This document shows positions 18,491-28,391 of a DNA stretch of 64,000 nt, one piece after another (position 1 is the stretch's first letter; each line of letters begins with the position of its first letter). The position numbers were made by a program, and so were the translations under genes. Below the pieces are notes generated by a model. That model did not search any database and was not told where the DNA came from. It saw nothing but the letters and a program-made list of their open reading frames with translations. Source of the stretch: Marinobacter sp. 1-4A (lineage in GTDB: Bacteria; Pseudomonadota; Gammaproteobacteria; Pseudomonadales; Oleiphilaceae); NCBI RefSeq assembly GCF_016597725.1, contig NZ_VCGY01000001.1, forward strand, positions 186,001 through 250,000, in the 5' to 3' direction.

Positions 18491-19537
18491 TTATCTCAAT
18501 CTTCGGGGATTGAATTCAATCGTAAACTGGCGGAAATAGGTTTCAAACGTGTCCCGCTCAGAGGGTACCGGGTACCGGTTCAGCGACCTGACTGCGCTCA
18601 GTGCCGAGTTATCGAACGCGGTATTCCCGCTACTGGCAACCAGTTTTACACTGGCCAACTCGCCCGTTGGAAGCAAGGTGATCTGCAAGCGGGCCGTCAT
18701 ATCTTCTGTCGCTGAAGAAGGTGGGTACCAAGCTTGGCTAAGCCTTTCACGAATCAGCGCCTGATATTTCTGGCTCTCAGACAACATCTGGGATTCGCGG
18801 GCTTTTGCCGCTGCCGCTCGCTCTCTGCGTAGCTCTTCATCCGCACGGGCTTTTCTAGCCTGTTCTGCCTGAGCTTCAAGCTGCTGCTCTTGAAGCCGAC
18901 GCTCGGCCTCCATGCGCTTACGCTCAGCTTCTTTACGAGCCTGCTCCTCCTGTTTCTTACGTTCAGCTTCTTCGCGCTTACGTTGCTCTTCCTGACGGCG
19001 TTTTTCTTCCTCCGCCTTGCGCTTGGCCTCTTGCTGGCGCTTTTTTTCAGCTTCCGCTTCTGCTTTGCGACGCTCACGCTCTTTTGCTTCCGCTTCAGCT
19101 TTCTGCCTTGCAGCCTCTTCTGCTTCACGCGCCTTTTTTTCTTTTAGCTCTTCTGCCTTGGCCTGCTCGCGCTTGCGCTCTTGCTCTTCAGCTTTACGCT
19201 TGGCTTCCTCGCGTTTTTTCTGGTCCTCGGCCTTCCGAGCCTCTTCTTCTTTCTGACGCTTTTGGGCTTCAGCCTGCCTCTGTTTTTCCAGCTCTTTACG
19301 CTCTTTCTCTTGATCCGGCTGGTCCACCGGCTCGGTAATCGGGCTCGGTTCCGGTTTTTGCTGGGTAATAAGGCGCGCAGAAATACTGCTGGGAGGCGGT
19401 TCGTGGACAGGAGAAGACCACGACCAGCTCGCCAGAGCGACGCCCGCAATTAGCAGATGCAATGCCACCGACAGCGCGACCGGCGATTTCCAAGGCGGCA
19501 CTCCGGTGGTGGTATGTTCCCGTTCCTGACCTGTCAC
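18491..19537 (-). CDS. tolA: Cell envelope integrity protein TolA
   Basis: A 348-residue inner-membrane protein with one N-terminal helix (about residues 19-41). A very long helical domain (about 75-250) is built almost only of Lys, Arg, Glu, Ala and Gln. A C-terminal globular domain (about 255-348) contains YPPSSATEDMTARLQITLLP and ALSAVRSLNRYPVP. It couples TolQR proton-motive energy to TolB-Pal. The start is a GTG. The low-complexity helix produces several false open frames on the other strand. Confidence 0.95.
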   Translation of the reverse strand: MTGQEREHTTTGVPPWKSPVALSVALHLLIAGVALASWSWSSPVHEPPPSSISARLITQQKPEPSPITEPVDQPDQEKERKELEKQRQAEAQKRQKEEEARKAEDQKKREEAKRKAEEQERKREQAKAEELKEKKAREAEEAARQKAEAEAKERERRKAEAEAEKKRQQEAKRKAEEEKRRQEEQRKREEAERKKQEEQARKEAERKRMEAERRLQEQQLEAQAEQARKARADEELRRERAAAAKARESQMLSESQKYQALIRERLSQAWYPPSSATEDMTARLQITLLPTGELASVKLVASSGNTAFDNSALSAVRSLNRYPVPSERDTFETYFRQFTIEFNPRRLR

Positions 19538-19559
19538 AACAATTTTGCCTGCACTGATA

Positions 19560-20006
19560 TCACGTTTCGTCCGGGGCCGTATCGGTAATCAGGCCAATAC
19601 TGGTCGCCCCCGCACCTTGAAGAGCCGCCATCAAACGAACCACAGTGCCGTAATCAACGTTCTCATCGCCACGCACCAGAATATCGCCGGATGATCTTTG
19701 GGACAGTATTTTTGCTACCTGAGCACGAACCTCAGACAGAGGCATGGGGTCGCTGCCTTTATCCCCAACTTCCACGTAATAGGCGCCATTGGAATCTACA
19801 GATACGACAATGGATTCCACATTTTTATCTGCCTGAATCGGATCAGATGCTGTTTCAGGAAGGTCCACCTTCACGCCCTGAGTAAGCATAGGCGCTGTGA
19901 CCATGAAAATAATCAGCAGCACCAGCATCACGTCGATATACGGAACAACGTTGATTTCCGACATCGGCTTCTTCCGATTTTCAGGCATCATCCCCATGCC
20001 TTTCAT
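19560..20006 (-). CDS. tolR: Tol-Pal proton channel subunit TolR
   Basis: A 148-residue ExbD/TolR protein with one membrane helix (about 22-42) that includes the proton-relay aspartate in YIDVMLVLLIIFMV. A periplasmic domain follows. It sits between tolQ and tolA in the conserved order. An ExbD-like paralogue is encoded at 48.5 kb. Confidence 0.95.
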   Translation of the reverse strand: MKGMGMMPENRKKPMSEINVVPYIDVMLVLLIIFMVTAPMLTQGVKVDLPETASDPIQADKNVESIVVSVDSNGAYYVEVGDKGSDPMPLSEVRAQVAKILSQRSSGDILVRGDENVDYGTVVRLMAALQGAGATSIGLITDTAPDET

Positions 20007-20040
20007 AGCGGTGTGCTCCGTTTGTTAACCATAGATACCA

Positions 20041-20733
20041 TCAGGCCGCGCCCTTCTCGGCGCTATGAACACGACGATGCAAAATGCTGGAAAACTCTTC
20101 CGCGAAGGTTTCGTAATTTTTCAACAATGCGTCTGACTTAGCTGAGAAGCGGTTGTAAGCGATAACGGCCGGAATTGCCGCAAACAAGCCCATAGCCGTA
20201 GCAATAAGCGCTTCCGAGATGCCGGGAGCCACGGTTGCGAGTGTTGCCTGCTGGACCTGCGCCAAGCCGCGGAATGAGTTCATGATGCCCCAAACGGTTC
20301 CAAACAAGCCGACATAAGGGCTGGTAGAGCCCACGGTTGCAAGGAAGGGCAAATGGGTTTCCAAACGTTCCTGCTCACGGGAGAAAGCTACCCGCATGGC
20401 CCGCTGCGTTCCCTCCATGACGGCATCTGCATCACGGCTTTGCTGGCGTAATCTGGAAAACTCCTTAAATCCGGCCCGGAACAAAGCCTCCATACCGGAG
20501 AAAGGCGTGGGCTCGGCGTTTACTTCGCGATAGAGCTGTCCCAAATCCATGCCAGACCAAAAGCGCTCTTCAAACGCCAACTGGGCCTGGCGGGCTTTGC
20601 GAAACACCTGCAGGCGCTGAAAAATAAGCGCCCAGGACATCACCGATGCAGCGGCAAGTAACAACATGACCAGCTGAACCAACACACCGGCATTTGCAAT
20701 CAGACTCCAGACTGACAGTTCCGAATCCACCAC
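20041..20733 (-). CDS. tolQ: Tol-Pal proton channel subunit TolQ
   Basis: A 230-residue MotA/TolQ/ExbB-type channel protein with three helices (about 15-38, 133-155 and 170-190). Conserved LATVGSTSPYVGLFGTVWGIM and ATAMGLFAAIPAVIAYN motifs identify it. Two consecutive GTG codons are possible starts; an AGGAG lies just upstream. The start abuts the ybgC stop with no gap, indicating co-transcription. Confidence 0.95.
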   Translation of the reverse strand: MVDSELSVWSLIANAGVLVQLVMLLLAAASVMSWALIFQRLQVFRKARQAQLAFEERFWSGMDLGQLYREVNAEPTPFSGMEALFRAGFKEFSRLRQQSRDADAVMEGTQRAMRVAFSREQERLETHLPFLATVGSTSPYVGLFGTVWGIMNSFRGLAQVQQATLATVAPGISEALIATAMGLFAAIPAVIAYNRFSAKSDALLKNYETFAEEFSSILHRRVHSAEKGAA

Positions 20734-21207
20734 TTACTCCTGGGTTATTTCGTGTTTTGTTTGGTTATCTTTTTGAAGGTGCTGGCTATGCAGCGCCAGC
20801 AGTTCTCGCATGTTTTCAGGTAAACGTCTTGGCCGCCCGCTATCTAGAGCTATACAAGCGACTCTCACATTCGCTTCACACAGTGTTTTGCCGTCTCTTG
20901 CCCGCACGACCTGCTGCCTAAAATCCATCCAGACGCGACCGAAGGCCACAGGCTCTGCAGTAACGCTAATCTCATCATCCAGCACGGCTGGCACGGCATA
21001 GTGCACGGACAACCGCTGCACTACATAACTTATGTTCTCAGCCAGCCCAGCCCGAAGCCCTACTCCGCAGCTTCGAACCCACTCGGTACGGGCGCGCTCC
21101 ATGAAATGCAGGTAACGCGCATGGTAAACAATGCCGCCAGCGTCTGTATCTTCAATATAAACGCGAATTGGCCATTCAAACTTTGCAAAAGCTTGGCTGT
21201 CACTCAA
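20734..21207 (-). CDS. ybgC: Tol-Pal-associated acyl-CoA thioesterase YbgC
   Basis: A 157-residue hot-dog-fold thioesterase. The catalytic aspartate lies in [16 protein letters not shown] (about 17-32). YbgC is encoded first in tol-pal operons and acts on short-chain acyl-CoA or acyl-ACP linked to phospholipid metabolism. Its ATG overlaps the ruvB stop by 4 bases and its stop abuts tolQ, so ruvB, ybgC and tolQ are probably on one transcript. Confidence 0.94.
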   Translation of the reverse strand: MSDSQAFAKFEWPIRVYIEDTDAGGIVYHARYLHFMERARTEWVRSCGVGLRAGLAENISYVVQRLSVHYAVPAVLDDEISVTAEPVAFGRVWMDFRQQVVRARDGKTLCEANVRVACIALDSGRPRRLPENMRELLALHSQHLQKDNQTKHEITQE

Positions 21208-22241
21208 AAACCGCCTCCTTCAGCATTCGGGGCCTCCGAAGCTTTCGGTACAATTCCAAAGTGCTGGTACGCATGAGATGTCACCATGCGACCGCGAGGC
21301 GTGCGCACCATAAAGCCCTGTTGAATCAAGAAAGGCTCAAGAACATCCTCGATGGTTCCGCGCTCTTCACTAATTGCTGCGGCCAGACTTTCCACGCCCA
21401 CGGGCCCGCCATCAAATTTTTCAATCATCGCAAGCAGCAAGCGCCGATCCATATGATCAAAGCCCTGACTGTCCACCTTCAACATGTTCAGAGCCTGATC
21501 CGCAATGGCAGCGTTAATGTGGCCATCGGCTCTCACTTCTGCGTAGTCTCTTACCCGCCGCAGCAGGCGATTGGCTATGCGGGGCGTCCCTCGCGATCGG
21601 TGCGCTATTTCGTATGCACCGTCCTCATCTATATCAACACCTGACAACCGCGCGGAACGAACAATAATGTGTGTCAGATCCGCCGTATTATAAAACTCTA
21701 AACGCTGGACTATGCCGAATCGATCCCTAAGCGGAGACGTAAGCAGACCAGCCCGAGTGGTTGCACCTACCAAAGTAAACGGCGGCAAATCCAACTTGAT
21801 CGAACGAGCCGCTGGCCCCTCTCCGATCATGATATCGAGTTGGTAGTCCTCCATTGCCGGATACAGTATTTCCTCCACTACAGCACTGAGGCGATGAATC
21901 TCATCAATAAAGAGGACATCACCCTCTTCCAGATTGGTGAGCATGGCCGCAAGATCGCCAGCCTTTTCAAGCACTGGCCCAGACGTCGTCTTTATCGACA
22001 CGCCCATTTCGTTGGCAACAATATTGGCAAGCGTGGTTTTACCCAACCCAGGAGGCCCAAATATCAGAACATGATCCAAGGCTTCCCGGCGACCACGGGC
22101 CGCTGAGATAAAAATATCCATCTGTTCCCGCACCGCGGGCTGCCCCACATACTCCGAAAGCAACGTTGGCCGGATAGCTCGATCCTGAACCTCTTCGTTG
22201 TCTCCGGCCCGGGCTGAAATCAGTCGGTCGGATTCGATCAT
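21204..22241 (-). CDS. ruvB: Holliday junction branch migration helicase RuvB
   Basis: A 345-residue AAA+ motor that drives branch migration with RuvA. Walker A is [10 protein letters not shown], Walker B is LFIDEIHRL and the sensor region is [20 protein letters not shown]-terminal winged helix contains TPRGRMVT. A gap of about 150 bases separates it from ruvA, which is larger than in many genomes, and no gene is visible there. Confidence 0.97.
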   Translation of the reverse strand: MIESDRLISARAGDNEEVQDRAIRPTLLSEYVGQPAVREQMDIFISAARGRREALDHVLIFGPPGLGKTTLANIVANEMGVSIKTTSGPVLEKAGDLAAMLTNLEEGDVLFIDEIHRLSAVVEEILYPAMEDYQLDIMIGEGPAARSIKLDLPPFTLVGATTRAGLLTSPLRDRFGIVQRLEFYNTADLTHIIVRSARLSGVDIDEDGAYEIAHRSRGTPRIANRLLRRVRDYAEVRADGHINAAIADQALNMLKVDSQGFDHMDRRLLLAMIEKFDGGPVGVESLAAAISEERGTIEDVLEPFLIQQGFMVRTPRGRMVTSHAYQHFGIVPKASEAPNAEGGGF

Positions 22242-22394
22242 GTACTTATCCGTTTAAAGGGAATCAATAGATTGCCACGCAAAGACTGACGTTGACCAAT
22301 TGTACAAACAGCCCTCTGCGTGTCACGTTACGCTCTCTACAGGTTTGGCGCTATACAGGCGACCGAGCAAGCTAAAAAAAACAAAGCCGCGTCA

Positions 22395-23024
22395 TCAAGC
22401 CGGGATCATGTTGCGCAAAGCCAAACGAATAAGCGCCTCGCTGGTCATCCCTTCTTCCGCCACCTTGCTAATTGCCCGCGCGGCCTCCTGAGGTTTATAC
22501 CCAAGCGCTATAAGCGCGGCCTCTGCTTCATCGGCGGGGTTGTGCGCGGAAATAGCAAGCTGGGGAGAGACTGTGGACCCCCCGTCTATGCCTGCTGTGG
22601 CAGGTATAAACTGCCCCTCCAACTGCTTAATTCTGTCTGTCATTTCTATCAACAAGCGTTCTGCAGTCTTTTTACCAACACCGGGAAGTTTTATCAGAGA
22701 CGCTATATCCCGGCCTTCCACGCAACGAATGAACTGCTGCGCATCAAGACCAGACAGAATACCGGCAGCCATTTTGGGGCCAACACCATTAACCTTGATC
22801 AACAAACGAAACAGATCCCGATCAAGCCGAGAGGCAAAACCAAACAGGCTTTGTGCATCTTCACGAACCACGAAATGTGTATGAAGGGTAACCTCCTGCC
22901 CGGGTTCCGGCAGGTGATAAAACGTAGTGAAAGGGATGTCAACTTCGTAACCCAAGCCGCCGCATTCAACCAATGCCTGACCGGGTGTTTTTTCGACCAG
23001 AATACCTCGGATACGACCTATCAA
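22395..23024 (-). CDS. ruvA: Holliday junction DNA helicase subunit RuvA
   Basis: A 209-residue Holliday-junction-binding protein with an N-terminal OB domain (MIGRIRGILVEK), two helix-hairpin-helix motifs (GVGPKMAAGIL, and LPGVGKKTAERLL near 114-126), and a C-terminal UBA-like domain that contacts RuvB. The start is TTG at 23024; an AGGAGG six bases upstream supports it. It lies 30 bases after ruvC. Confidence 0.97.
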   Translation of the reverse strand: MIGRIRGILVEKTPGQALVECGGLGYEVDIPFTTFYHLPEPGQEVTLHTHFVVREDAQSLFGFASRLDRDLFRLLIKVNGVGPKMAAGILSGLDAQQFIRCVEGRDIASLIKLPGVGKKTAERLLIEMTDRIKQLEGQFIPATAGIDGGSTVSPQLAISAHNPADEAEAALIALGYKPQEAARAISKVAEEGMTSEALIRLALRNMIPA

Positions 23025-23054
23025 GGATTGCCTCCTGCCGCTCCGCAGAGCAGT

Positions 23055-23582
23055 TTATTGTTGTCGCATACGCCCACTGCGCGCCTTACCCGTGCTACCG
23101 GCCACCCGAAGAATGCTTTGATTCATGTGTGCGTGGCACAACGCGATGGCCAGAGCATCGGCTGCGTCAGCCTGAGGTTTGCGAGAGAGTGACAGCAACA
23201 CCTGAACCATGTGCTGTACCTGAGATTTGTCGGCACCACCTTTGCCTACCACAGCCTGCTTCACCTGCCGAGCAGAGTACTCATGCACCGTAAGCCCGCT
23301 GGTTGCAGCACCGACAATAGCAGCACCCCGAGCCTGCCCGAGCTTGAGCGCAGAGTCGGGATTACGCGCCATAAAAACCTGCTCAATAGCAAATTCCTGT
23401 GGTCGGTATTCGCCAATCAGGCTCACCAAGCTTTGAAAAATGATTTTCAGGCGCTCCGCCATGGGCTTTTCGCCCACGCGGATACAACCACTGTCGATAT
23501 ATTCTATGTGCCGGCCATCGACTCGGATAATACCGTATCCGGTTATCCTTGAGCCGGGGTCGACACCCAGAATAATCGCCAC
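23055..23582 (-). CDS. ruvC: Crossover junction endodeoxyribonuclease RuvC
   Basis: A 175-residue RNase-H-fold resolvase. Catalytic acidic residues are in [14 protein letters not shown] (Asp7), [11 protein letters not shown] (Glu near 66) and [15 protein letters not shown]. The start is GTG with an AGGG upstream. It follows aspS by 13 bases. In many relatives a yebC-type gene lies between aspS and ruvC; none is present here. Confidence 0.97.
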   Translation of the reverse strand: MAIILGVDPGSRITGYGIIRVDGRHIEYIDSGCIRVGEKPMAERLKIIFQSLVSLIGEYRPQEFAIEQVFMARNPDSALKLGQARGAAIVGAATSGLTVHEYSARQVKQAVVGKGGADKSQVQHMVQVLLSLSRKPQADAADALAIALCHAHMNQSILRVAGSTGKARSGRMRQQ

Positions 23583-23595
23583 ATTAACGCCCTAA

Positions 23596-25401
23596 TTAGT
23601 TCTCGTCAGCTTCGGAAGCCTGCTCACCCGCCGCTTTTGCCGGTTTTTTGCGCAGACGGATATTTAGCTCACGCAATTGCTTTTCGTCTACCTCACCCGG
23701 CGCCTGGGTCATCAAACAGGTTGCACTCTGGGTTTTCGGGAAGGCGATCACATCACGAATCGAGCTTGAGCCTGTCATCAGCATAATCAGACGGTCAAGA
23801 CCGAACGCCAAACCACCATGCGGCGGGCAGCCGTATTTGAGCGCATCAAGCAGGAACCCGAACTTAGCGCGGGACTCCTCTTCACTGATACCAAGAATGC
23901 GGAACACTTCCTGCTGCATCTTGTCACTATGGATACGAATAGAACCGCCGCCCAACTCGGTACCATTAAGAACCATATCATAGGCACGAGACAAAGCCGT
24001 TTCCGGGTTCGCCGCCAGCTCTTCAGGGCTACAGCTAGGTGCGGTGAACGGGTGGTGAATAGCGGTCAGGCCGCCATCCGGCAGAACTTCAAACATGGGG
24101 AAGTCGACTACCCACATCGGTGCCCATTCGCAGGTCAGCATCTTCAAGTCGTGACCAACACGAATACGCAGTGCGCCAAGGGCTTCGTTCACAACTGTGG
24201 TCTTATCGGCACCGAAGAATACGATATCGCCGTCTTCAGCCCCTGTCCGCTCTATTACAGACATGGCAACTTCGTCGCCAAGGAACTTAACGATGGGCGA
24301 CTGCAAGCCTTCTACGCCTTTGGCAAGCTCATTCACCTTGATGTAAGCCAGACCTTTGGCACCGTAGATGCCGACAAATTTAGTGTATTCGTCGATTTGC
24401 TTACGGCTCAGCTCGCCACCTTTGGGAACACGCAAAGCGGCTACTCGGCCCTTGGGATCATTCGCAGGCCCAGCAAACACTTTGAAATCAACGCCAGCAA
24501 CCAAGTCGCCCACATCTTGAAGCTCTAGCGGAATGCGCAAATCCGGCTTATCACTACCGAAACGATCCATGGCTTCTGCGTAAGGCATGCGGGGGAAGGC
24601 TGGCAATTCAACATTCATAACATCTTTGAACAAGGCACGAATCATGCCCTCGTTCAGATTCATGAGGTCTTCTTCGTTAATGAACGAGGCCTCAATATCT
24701 ACCTGAGTAAACTCGGGCTGACGGTCTGCACGCAAATCTTCATCGCGGAAGCACTTGGCAATCTGGTAATAGCGATCTACTCCAGACACCATCAACATTT
24801 GTTTAAACAGCTGTGGCGATTGCGGAAGTGCAAAGAAGGACCCTTCGTGGGTGCGGCTTGGCACCAGATAATCACGGGCACCTTCAGGTGTTGCGCGGGT
24901 TAGGATCGGTGTTTCCACGTCCATGAACCCGTTGCTGTCTAGGTAGTTACGGATGTAGCTGGTTACCCGCGAACGGAACCGCAGGCGGTTGAGCATTTCC
25001 GGGCGGCGCAGGTCCACAAAGCGATAGCGCAGGCGCACGTCTTCGCCTACATCTACGTGCTCATCCAGCGGGAACGGAGGTGTTGCTGCAGCATTCAGAA
25101 TTGTTACGTCTTTACCAAGAAGCTCAACCTGACCTGTGGACATGTTGCTGTTCTCGGTGCCAGCAGGCCGACGGCGAACCAGCCCGGTAACCTTCACCAC
25201 GAACTCGCTACGCACTTTTTCTGCGAGGGCAAAGCTTTCCTCGGTGTCTGGGTCTACCACGACTTGCGCAATACCGTCTCGGTCGCGCAGGTCCAGAAAG
25301 ATAACTCCACCATGGTCACGGCGGCGATGTACCCATCCGCAAAGTGTAACTTCCTGATCAATGTGGGATTCGTTGATCCCACCGCAATAATGACTGCGCA
25401 T
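23596..25401 (-). CDS. aspS: Aspartate-tRNA ligase (AspRS), probably non-discriminating
   Basis: A 601-residue bacterial-type class II synthetase with an N-terminal OB anticodon domain (1-105), a catalytic core and an inserted GAD domain (about 290-420). Class II motifs include [16 protein letters not shown] and [13 protein letters not shown]. His30 in RRRDHGG replaces the Leu found in E. coli, and Gly81 is present in the next discriminating position. From memory of work on Pseudomonas and Thermus enzymes, that combination marks non-discriminating AspRS, which also charges tRNA-Asn. It is the first gene of a run through ruvCAB and tol-pal, downstream of a structured repeat. Confidence 0.96.
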   Translation of the reverse strand: MRSHYCGGINESHIDQEVTLCGWVHRRRDHGGVIFLDLRDRDGIAQVVVDPDTEESFALAEKVRSEFVVKVTGLVRRRPAGTENSNMSTGQVELLGKDVTILNAAATPPFPLDEHVDVGEDVRLRYRFVDLRRPEMLNRLRFRSRVTSYIRNYLDSNGFMDVETPILTRATPEGARDYLVPSRTHEGSFFALPQSPQLFKQMLMVSGVDRYYQIAKCFRDEDLRADRQPEFTQVDIEASFINEEDLMNLNEGMIRALFKDVMNVELPAFPRMPYAEAMDRFGSDKPDLRIPLELQDVGDLVAGVDFKVFAGPANDPKGRVAALRVPKGGELSRKQIDEYTKFVGIYGAKGLAYIKVNELAKGVEGLQSPIVKFLGDEVAMSVIERTGAEDGDIVFFGADKTTVVNEALGALRIRVGHDLKMLTCEWAPMWVVDFPMFEVLPDGGLTAIHHPFTAPSCSPEELAANPETALSRAYDMVLNGTELGGGSIRIHSDKMQQEVFRILGISEEESRAKFGFLLDALKYGCPPHGGLAFGLDRLIMLMTGSSSIRDVIAFPKTQSATCLMTQAPGEVDEKQLRELNIRLRKKPAKAAGEQASEADEN

Positions 25402-25460
25402 ACCGGTTCCCGTAGTGTCTGGTGTCTGAGATTAGTGTTGATGTCTGATAAAACTTGCAA

Positions 25461-25653
25461 GCAAGCGGGTGTGTGGGGCCTTCCGAAACACGCTGTGAAT
25501 ACATCCGTGTACGCTCGGCTCCGCCCTTTAGTGCTTATTGCTCCTGCGTCGCACTAAAGGTCCTGAGCAAGCCATCCTTGGCTTGCTCGTGAAGTGCTTT
25601 GCACTTCACCCATGGCTCCGCACGGTTTCGGAAGGCCCCACACACCCGCTTGC
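25461..25653. repeat. Structured palindromic repeat, copy 1
   Basis: A perfect 29-bp inverted repeat (arms 25461-25489 and 25625-25653) encloses three consecutive perfect hairpins: 25525-25560 (10-bp stem), 25565-25588 (10-bp stem, TCCT loop) and 25589-25609 (9-bp stem, TTT loop). A core starting GAAACACGCTGTG and reaching GCTCCGCC, and an end CCATGGCTCCGCAC, match copy 2 at 59930-60034 in reverse orientation with about five mismatches in some 40 bases. It lies in the divergent aspS/fabR gap, which otherwise (25402-25460 and 25654-25857) shows no gene. It is either a mobile repeat or a structured regulatory element. Confidence 0.85.
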
Positions 25654-25857
25654 GGCTAGCTATGTTCTTGCTTGCAAAATATGGCAGGACCATACTGTAA
25701 AAGCCGCTTATTATAAACATAATGGCCACGAAAATCAGGCTTGTTTCCCACAAGACAACAGTCACCCGCGAGGATCCTCCAGACAACCAATGGCGGGTTC
25801 CCTCATTGGTAACAGACGGCTAGACTACGGCACTCACCTATTGCTGGAGCCCTAACC

Positions 25858-26481
25858 TTGTCAACCAGAGCCGAGCAGAAGCTTGTCACCCGGCGCGCAC
25901 TTATGGATGCGGCCCTCGCCCAGCTGAGTCCGGACCGTGGATTCGGAAGCCTTAGCCTGCGTGAAGTGGCTCGGGAGGCTGGAATCGCACCCACGTCTTT
26001 CTATCGCCATTTCGCAGATCTTGATGAATTGGGCTTAGTGTTGGTAGATGAAGGCGGTGTGGCTTTACGGCAACTTATGAGGCAAGCGCGCAAGCGAATT
26101 GCCCGGGATGGCAGCGCTATATCGACCTCTGTAGAGACGTTTATGGAATACCTTGGCAATAACGCTAACCTGTTCCGATTGATGCTCCGGGAACGTACTG
26201 GCGGGTCTAAGCCCTTTCGAACCGCAATCAAAGCCGAGATTGATCATTTCGTAACAGAGCTTGCCGACGATCTTCGACGTTTTGCAGACGAGCAACACAA
26301 ACCATTGGCGGATGCCCGGTTAGTTGCAGAAGCTATGGTGACACTGGTATTCAACCAAGGATCGGAGGCTCTGGACGCAGCGCCCAAAGAGCGGGAGGAG
26401 CTAAAACTCAAACTGAAAACCGAGCTCCGAATGATTCTGATTGGCTCACAAATGATGGCCAAGCATGCGTCGATTCGGTAA
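25858..26481 (+). CDS. fabR: TetR-family regulator, FabR-like
   Basis: A 207-residue TetR repressor most like FabR, which controls unsaturated fatty acid synthesis genes by sensing acyl thioesters. The helix-turn-helix is at about 33-56 ([20 protein letters not shown]). Mid-region motifs [18 protein letters not shown] are characteristic of FabR. The start is TTG at 25858 with a GGAG nine bases upstream; no ATG fits. No FabR-type operator is obvious upstream. The target genes are not in the window. Confidence 0.82.
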   Translation: MSTRAEQKLVTRRALMDAALAQLSPDRGFGSLSLREVAREAGIAPTSFYRHFADLDELGLVLVDEGGVALRQLMRQARKRIARDGSAISTSVETFMEYLGNNANLFRLMLRERTGGSKPFRTAIKAEIDHFVTELADDLRRFADEQHKPLADARLVAEAMVTLVFNQGSEALDAAPKEREELKLKLKTELRMILIGSQMMAKHASIR

Positions 26482-26513
26482 TCGGCAATAGTGAACAAAA
26501 CAATTCAGGCGAC

Positions 26514-26945
26514 TCAATGAATACAAAGCTGTGACAGAACAGGTGCCATTGCCTTTTTAAACTCCGCCAATCGAGCCTCATCGTAAGGCACCGGCGGCTG
26601 CTTGCCCCAAACCGGAGCTGGCCAAGCAGGATCACCCTCAAAGCGGACGATGTGGTGAACGTGCAACTGGGGAACCATGTTGCCGAGTGCCGCCACGTTC
26701 ATCTTATCGCCACCAAAGACGTCCATCATGCCACGGCTGAGCGAAGAGGATTCTTGCAACAAAAGGTGCTGCTGCTCCGGGCTTAACTCGTAGATCTCAC
26801 GAATGCCCGCAAGCACTGGCACCAGCAACACCCAGGGCCATGTTTGATCGTTCATCAACCGAATTTCGCACAGGTTGCTCCGCCCAAGGCGGATGGTGTC
26901 TTCGGCCAACCGTTCATGAAGGCTGAATTTTTGATCCTGAGTCAC
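26514..26945 (-). CDS. HIT-domain protein
   Basis: About 143 residues from the GTG at 26945, preferred over a GTG at 26969 because AGAGG lies eight bases upstream. The histidine-triad signature is QLHVHHIVR (about 103-111), and an upstream MNVAALGN segment supplies nucleotide-binding residues. The WPWVLLVP opening is typical of a bacterial HIT subgroup. HIT proteins are nucleotide hydrolases or transferases; the substrate is unknown. It is convergent with fabR with no terminator visible between. Confidence 0.88.
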   Translation of the reverse strand: MTQDQKFSLHERLAEDTIRLGRSNLCEIRLMNDQTWPWVLLVPVLAGIREIYELSPEQQHLLLQESSSLSRGMMDVFGGDKMNVAALGNMVPQLHVHHIVRFEGDPAWPAPVWGKQPPVPYDEARLAEFKKAMAPVLSQLCIH

Positions 26946-26975
26946 TGCGGTACCTCTGCTCGAACGCACTGATGG

Positions 26976-27003
26976 TTGAGCGCCCCTTGTCGGGTGCGCT
27001 CAA
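26976..27003 (-). terminator. Hairpin after ugd, possible terminator
   Basis: A hairpin with TTGAGCGC and GCGCTCAA arms plus inner CCC/GGG pairing lies just beyond the ugd stop and before the HIT gene. There is no T run after it, so it may slow or protect transcript ends rather than act as a classical terminator. Confidence 0.4.
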
Positions 27004-27013
27004 CACCTCGTCA

Positions 27014-28354
27014 CTATGAGTGGAATTGATTCCGGCCGCGCCCAATGGCGTAGTAAATCAAGCCGTGACGTTCTAGCATTTCGGGCTCGTAAAGATTTCT
27101 GCCGTCGAACACAACAGGCTCGCGCAAAGCAGATGCAATAGCGGCAAAATCTGGTGAACGGAACTCTTTCCACTCAGTACAGATCGTCAGCACATCTGCA
27201 CCACGAAGCGTCTGTTCCTTAGTGCCGCAAAGGGTCAAGCCTTCGTGGTCGCCATAGATACGCTGGGTCTCTTCCATCGCCTCCGGATCAAACGCCTGAA
27301 CGGTCGCGCCAGCTTTCCATAGGTCTTCCATCAAGGTTCTGGCGGATGCTTCACGCATGTCGTCGGTGTTTGGCTTGAACGCCAAGCCCCAAATAGCTAC
27401 CACCTTACCTTTCAGATCTCCACCAAAGTAATGGCTTATCTTATCGAAAAGCACATGCTTTTGAGCGTAGTTGACGGCCTCTACGGCATTGAGCAAGCGT
27501 GCATCGTAGCCAACCTGTTTCGCCGTGCGGGCCAGAGCCTGCACATCTTTCGGGAAGCAAGATCCGCCGTAACCACAGCCGGGGTAGATAAAGTGATAAC
27601 CAATACGGGGGTCGGAGCCAATTCCTCGACGCACTGCTTCAATATCGGCATCTAGGCGTTCGGCAAGATTTGCAATCTCATTCATGAAACTGATTTTGGT
27701 GGCCAGCATGGAGTTAGCTGCGTATTTGGTCAGTTCCGCAGAGCGGATGTCCATGAAGATCATGCGGTCGTGGTTTCGGTTAAATGGGTAATAAACCTCC
27801 CGAAGTACGTCCGCCGCTTTATCGCTGTCCGTACCAATAATAATTCGATCCGGCTTCATGAAATCGTTGATTGCCGCGCCTTCTTTCAGGAACTCGGGGT
27901 TGGAGACCACATCAAACTCAAGCTCCAAACCTCGGCTATCAAGTTGCGCACGAACCGCCGCCTTTACTTTGTCTCCCGTGCCGACCGGTACCGTGGACTT
28001 GTCCACAATCACTTTATAGTCGTCCATGTATTGACCGATGGACTTGGCTACAGCGGTGACATACTGCAGATCTGCCGAGCCATCCTCATCGGGTGGTGTA
28101 CCCACCGCAATAAACTGGAGTGTGCCGTGTTGAACGGCTTCTTCTACATCGGTGGTGAACGCCAGACGTCCAGCTTCTACCGTGTGTTTTACAATATCTT
28201 CAAGGCCGGGCTCAAAGATGGGGATTTGCCCATTTTTCAGCTTGTCGATCTTTGCCTGATCAACATCCATGCAGAGTACGTGATGGCCGACATCGGCCAG
28301 ACAGGCTCCAGTAACAAGCCCGACATAACCGGTACCAAAAATCGTTATTTTCAT
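27014..28354 (-). CDS. ugd: UDP-glucose 6-dehydrogenase
   Basis: A 446-residue enzyme that oxidises UDP-glucose to UDP-glucuronate with two NAD. The N-terminal NAD motif is GTGYVG (7-12). The catalytic cysteine is Cys266 in [10 protein letters not shown] and the active-site lysine lies in [14 protein letters not shown]. It is third in a tadA-galE-ugd run, 37 bases after galE. Its product is the substrate of the UDP-glucuronate 4-epimerase at 6 kb, so together they can supply UDP-GalA for surface polysaccharide. Confidence 0.95.
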   Translation of the reverse strand: MKITIFGTGYVGLVTGACLADVGHHVLCMDVDQAKIDKLKNGQIPIFEPGLEDIVKHTVEAGRLAFTTDVEEAVQHGTLQFIAVGTPPDEDGSADLQYVTAVAKSIGQYMDDYKVIVDKSTVPVGTGDKVKAAVRAQLDSRGLELEFDVVSNPEFLKEGAAINDFMKPDRIIIGTDSDKAADVLREVYYPFNRNHDRMIFMDIRSAELTKYAANSMLATKISFMNEIANLAERLDADIEAVRRGIGSDPRIGYHFIYPGCGYGGSCFPKDVQALARTAKQVGYDARLLNAVEAVNYAQKHVLFDKISHYFGGDLKGKVVAIWGLAFKPNTDDMREASARTLMEDLWKAGATVQAFDPEAMEETQRIYGDHEGLTLCGTKEQTLRGADVLTICTEWKEFRSPDFAAIASALREPVVFDGRNLYEPEMLERHGLIYYAIGRGRNQFHS

Positions 28355-28391
28355 CCGTTAAATCCCGACATTTTAATTAATAAACAAGTTA

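Noticed and set aside
18754..19493. Several Lys/Arg-rich or Phe/Leu-rich frames over tolA
   Set aside because: They are alternative readings of the low-complexity helical domain of TolA.
22242..22394. Gap of about 150 bases between ruvA and ruvB searched for a small gene or RNA
   Set aside because: No start with a ribosome site, no hairpin with a T run and no recognisable RNA; treated as plain intergenic sequence.
22320..23192. 290-residue open frame on the plus strand
   Set aside because: It is antisense to ruvA and ruvC, which have full family motifs; composition is that of a shadow frame.
23818..24528. 236-residue open frame on the plus strand
   Set aside because: Antisense to aspS; no motif of its own.
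25525..25609. Three consecutive hairpins considered as a CRISPR-like array
   Set aside because: The three hairpins differ in sequence, there are no regular spacers, and no cas genes are present.
25057..25855. Open frames on both strands across the aspS/fabR gap
   Set aside because: They cross the palindromic repeat and the antisense of aspS, have no family pattern, and their shared peptides come from the repeat.
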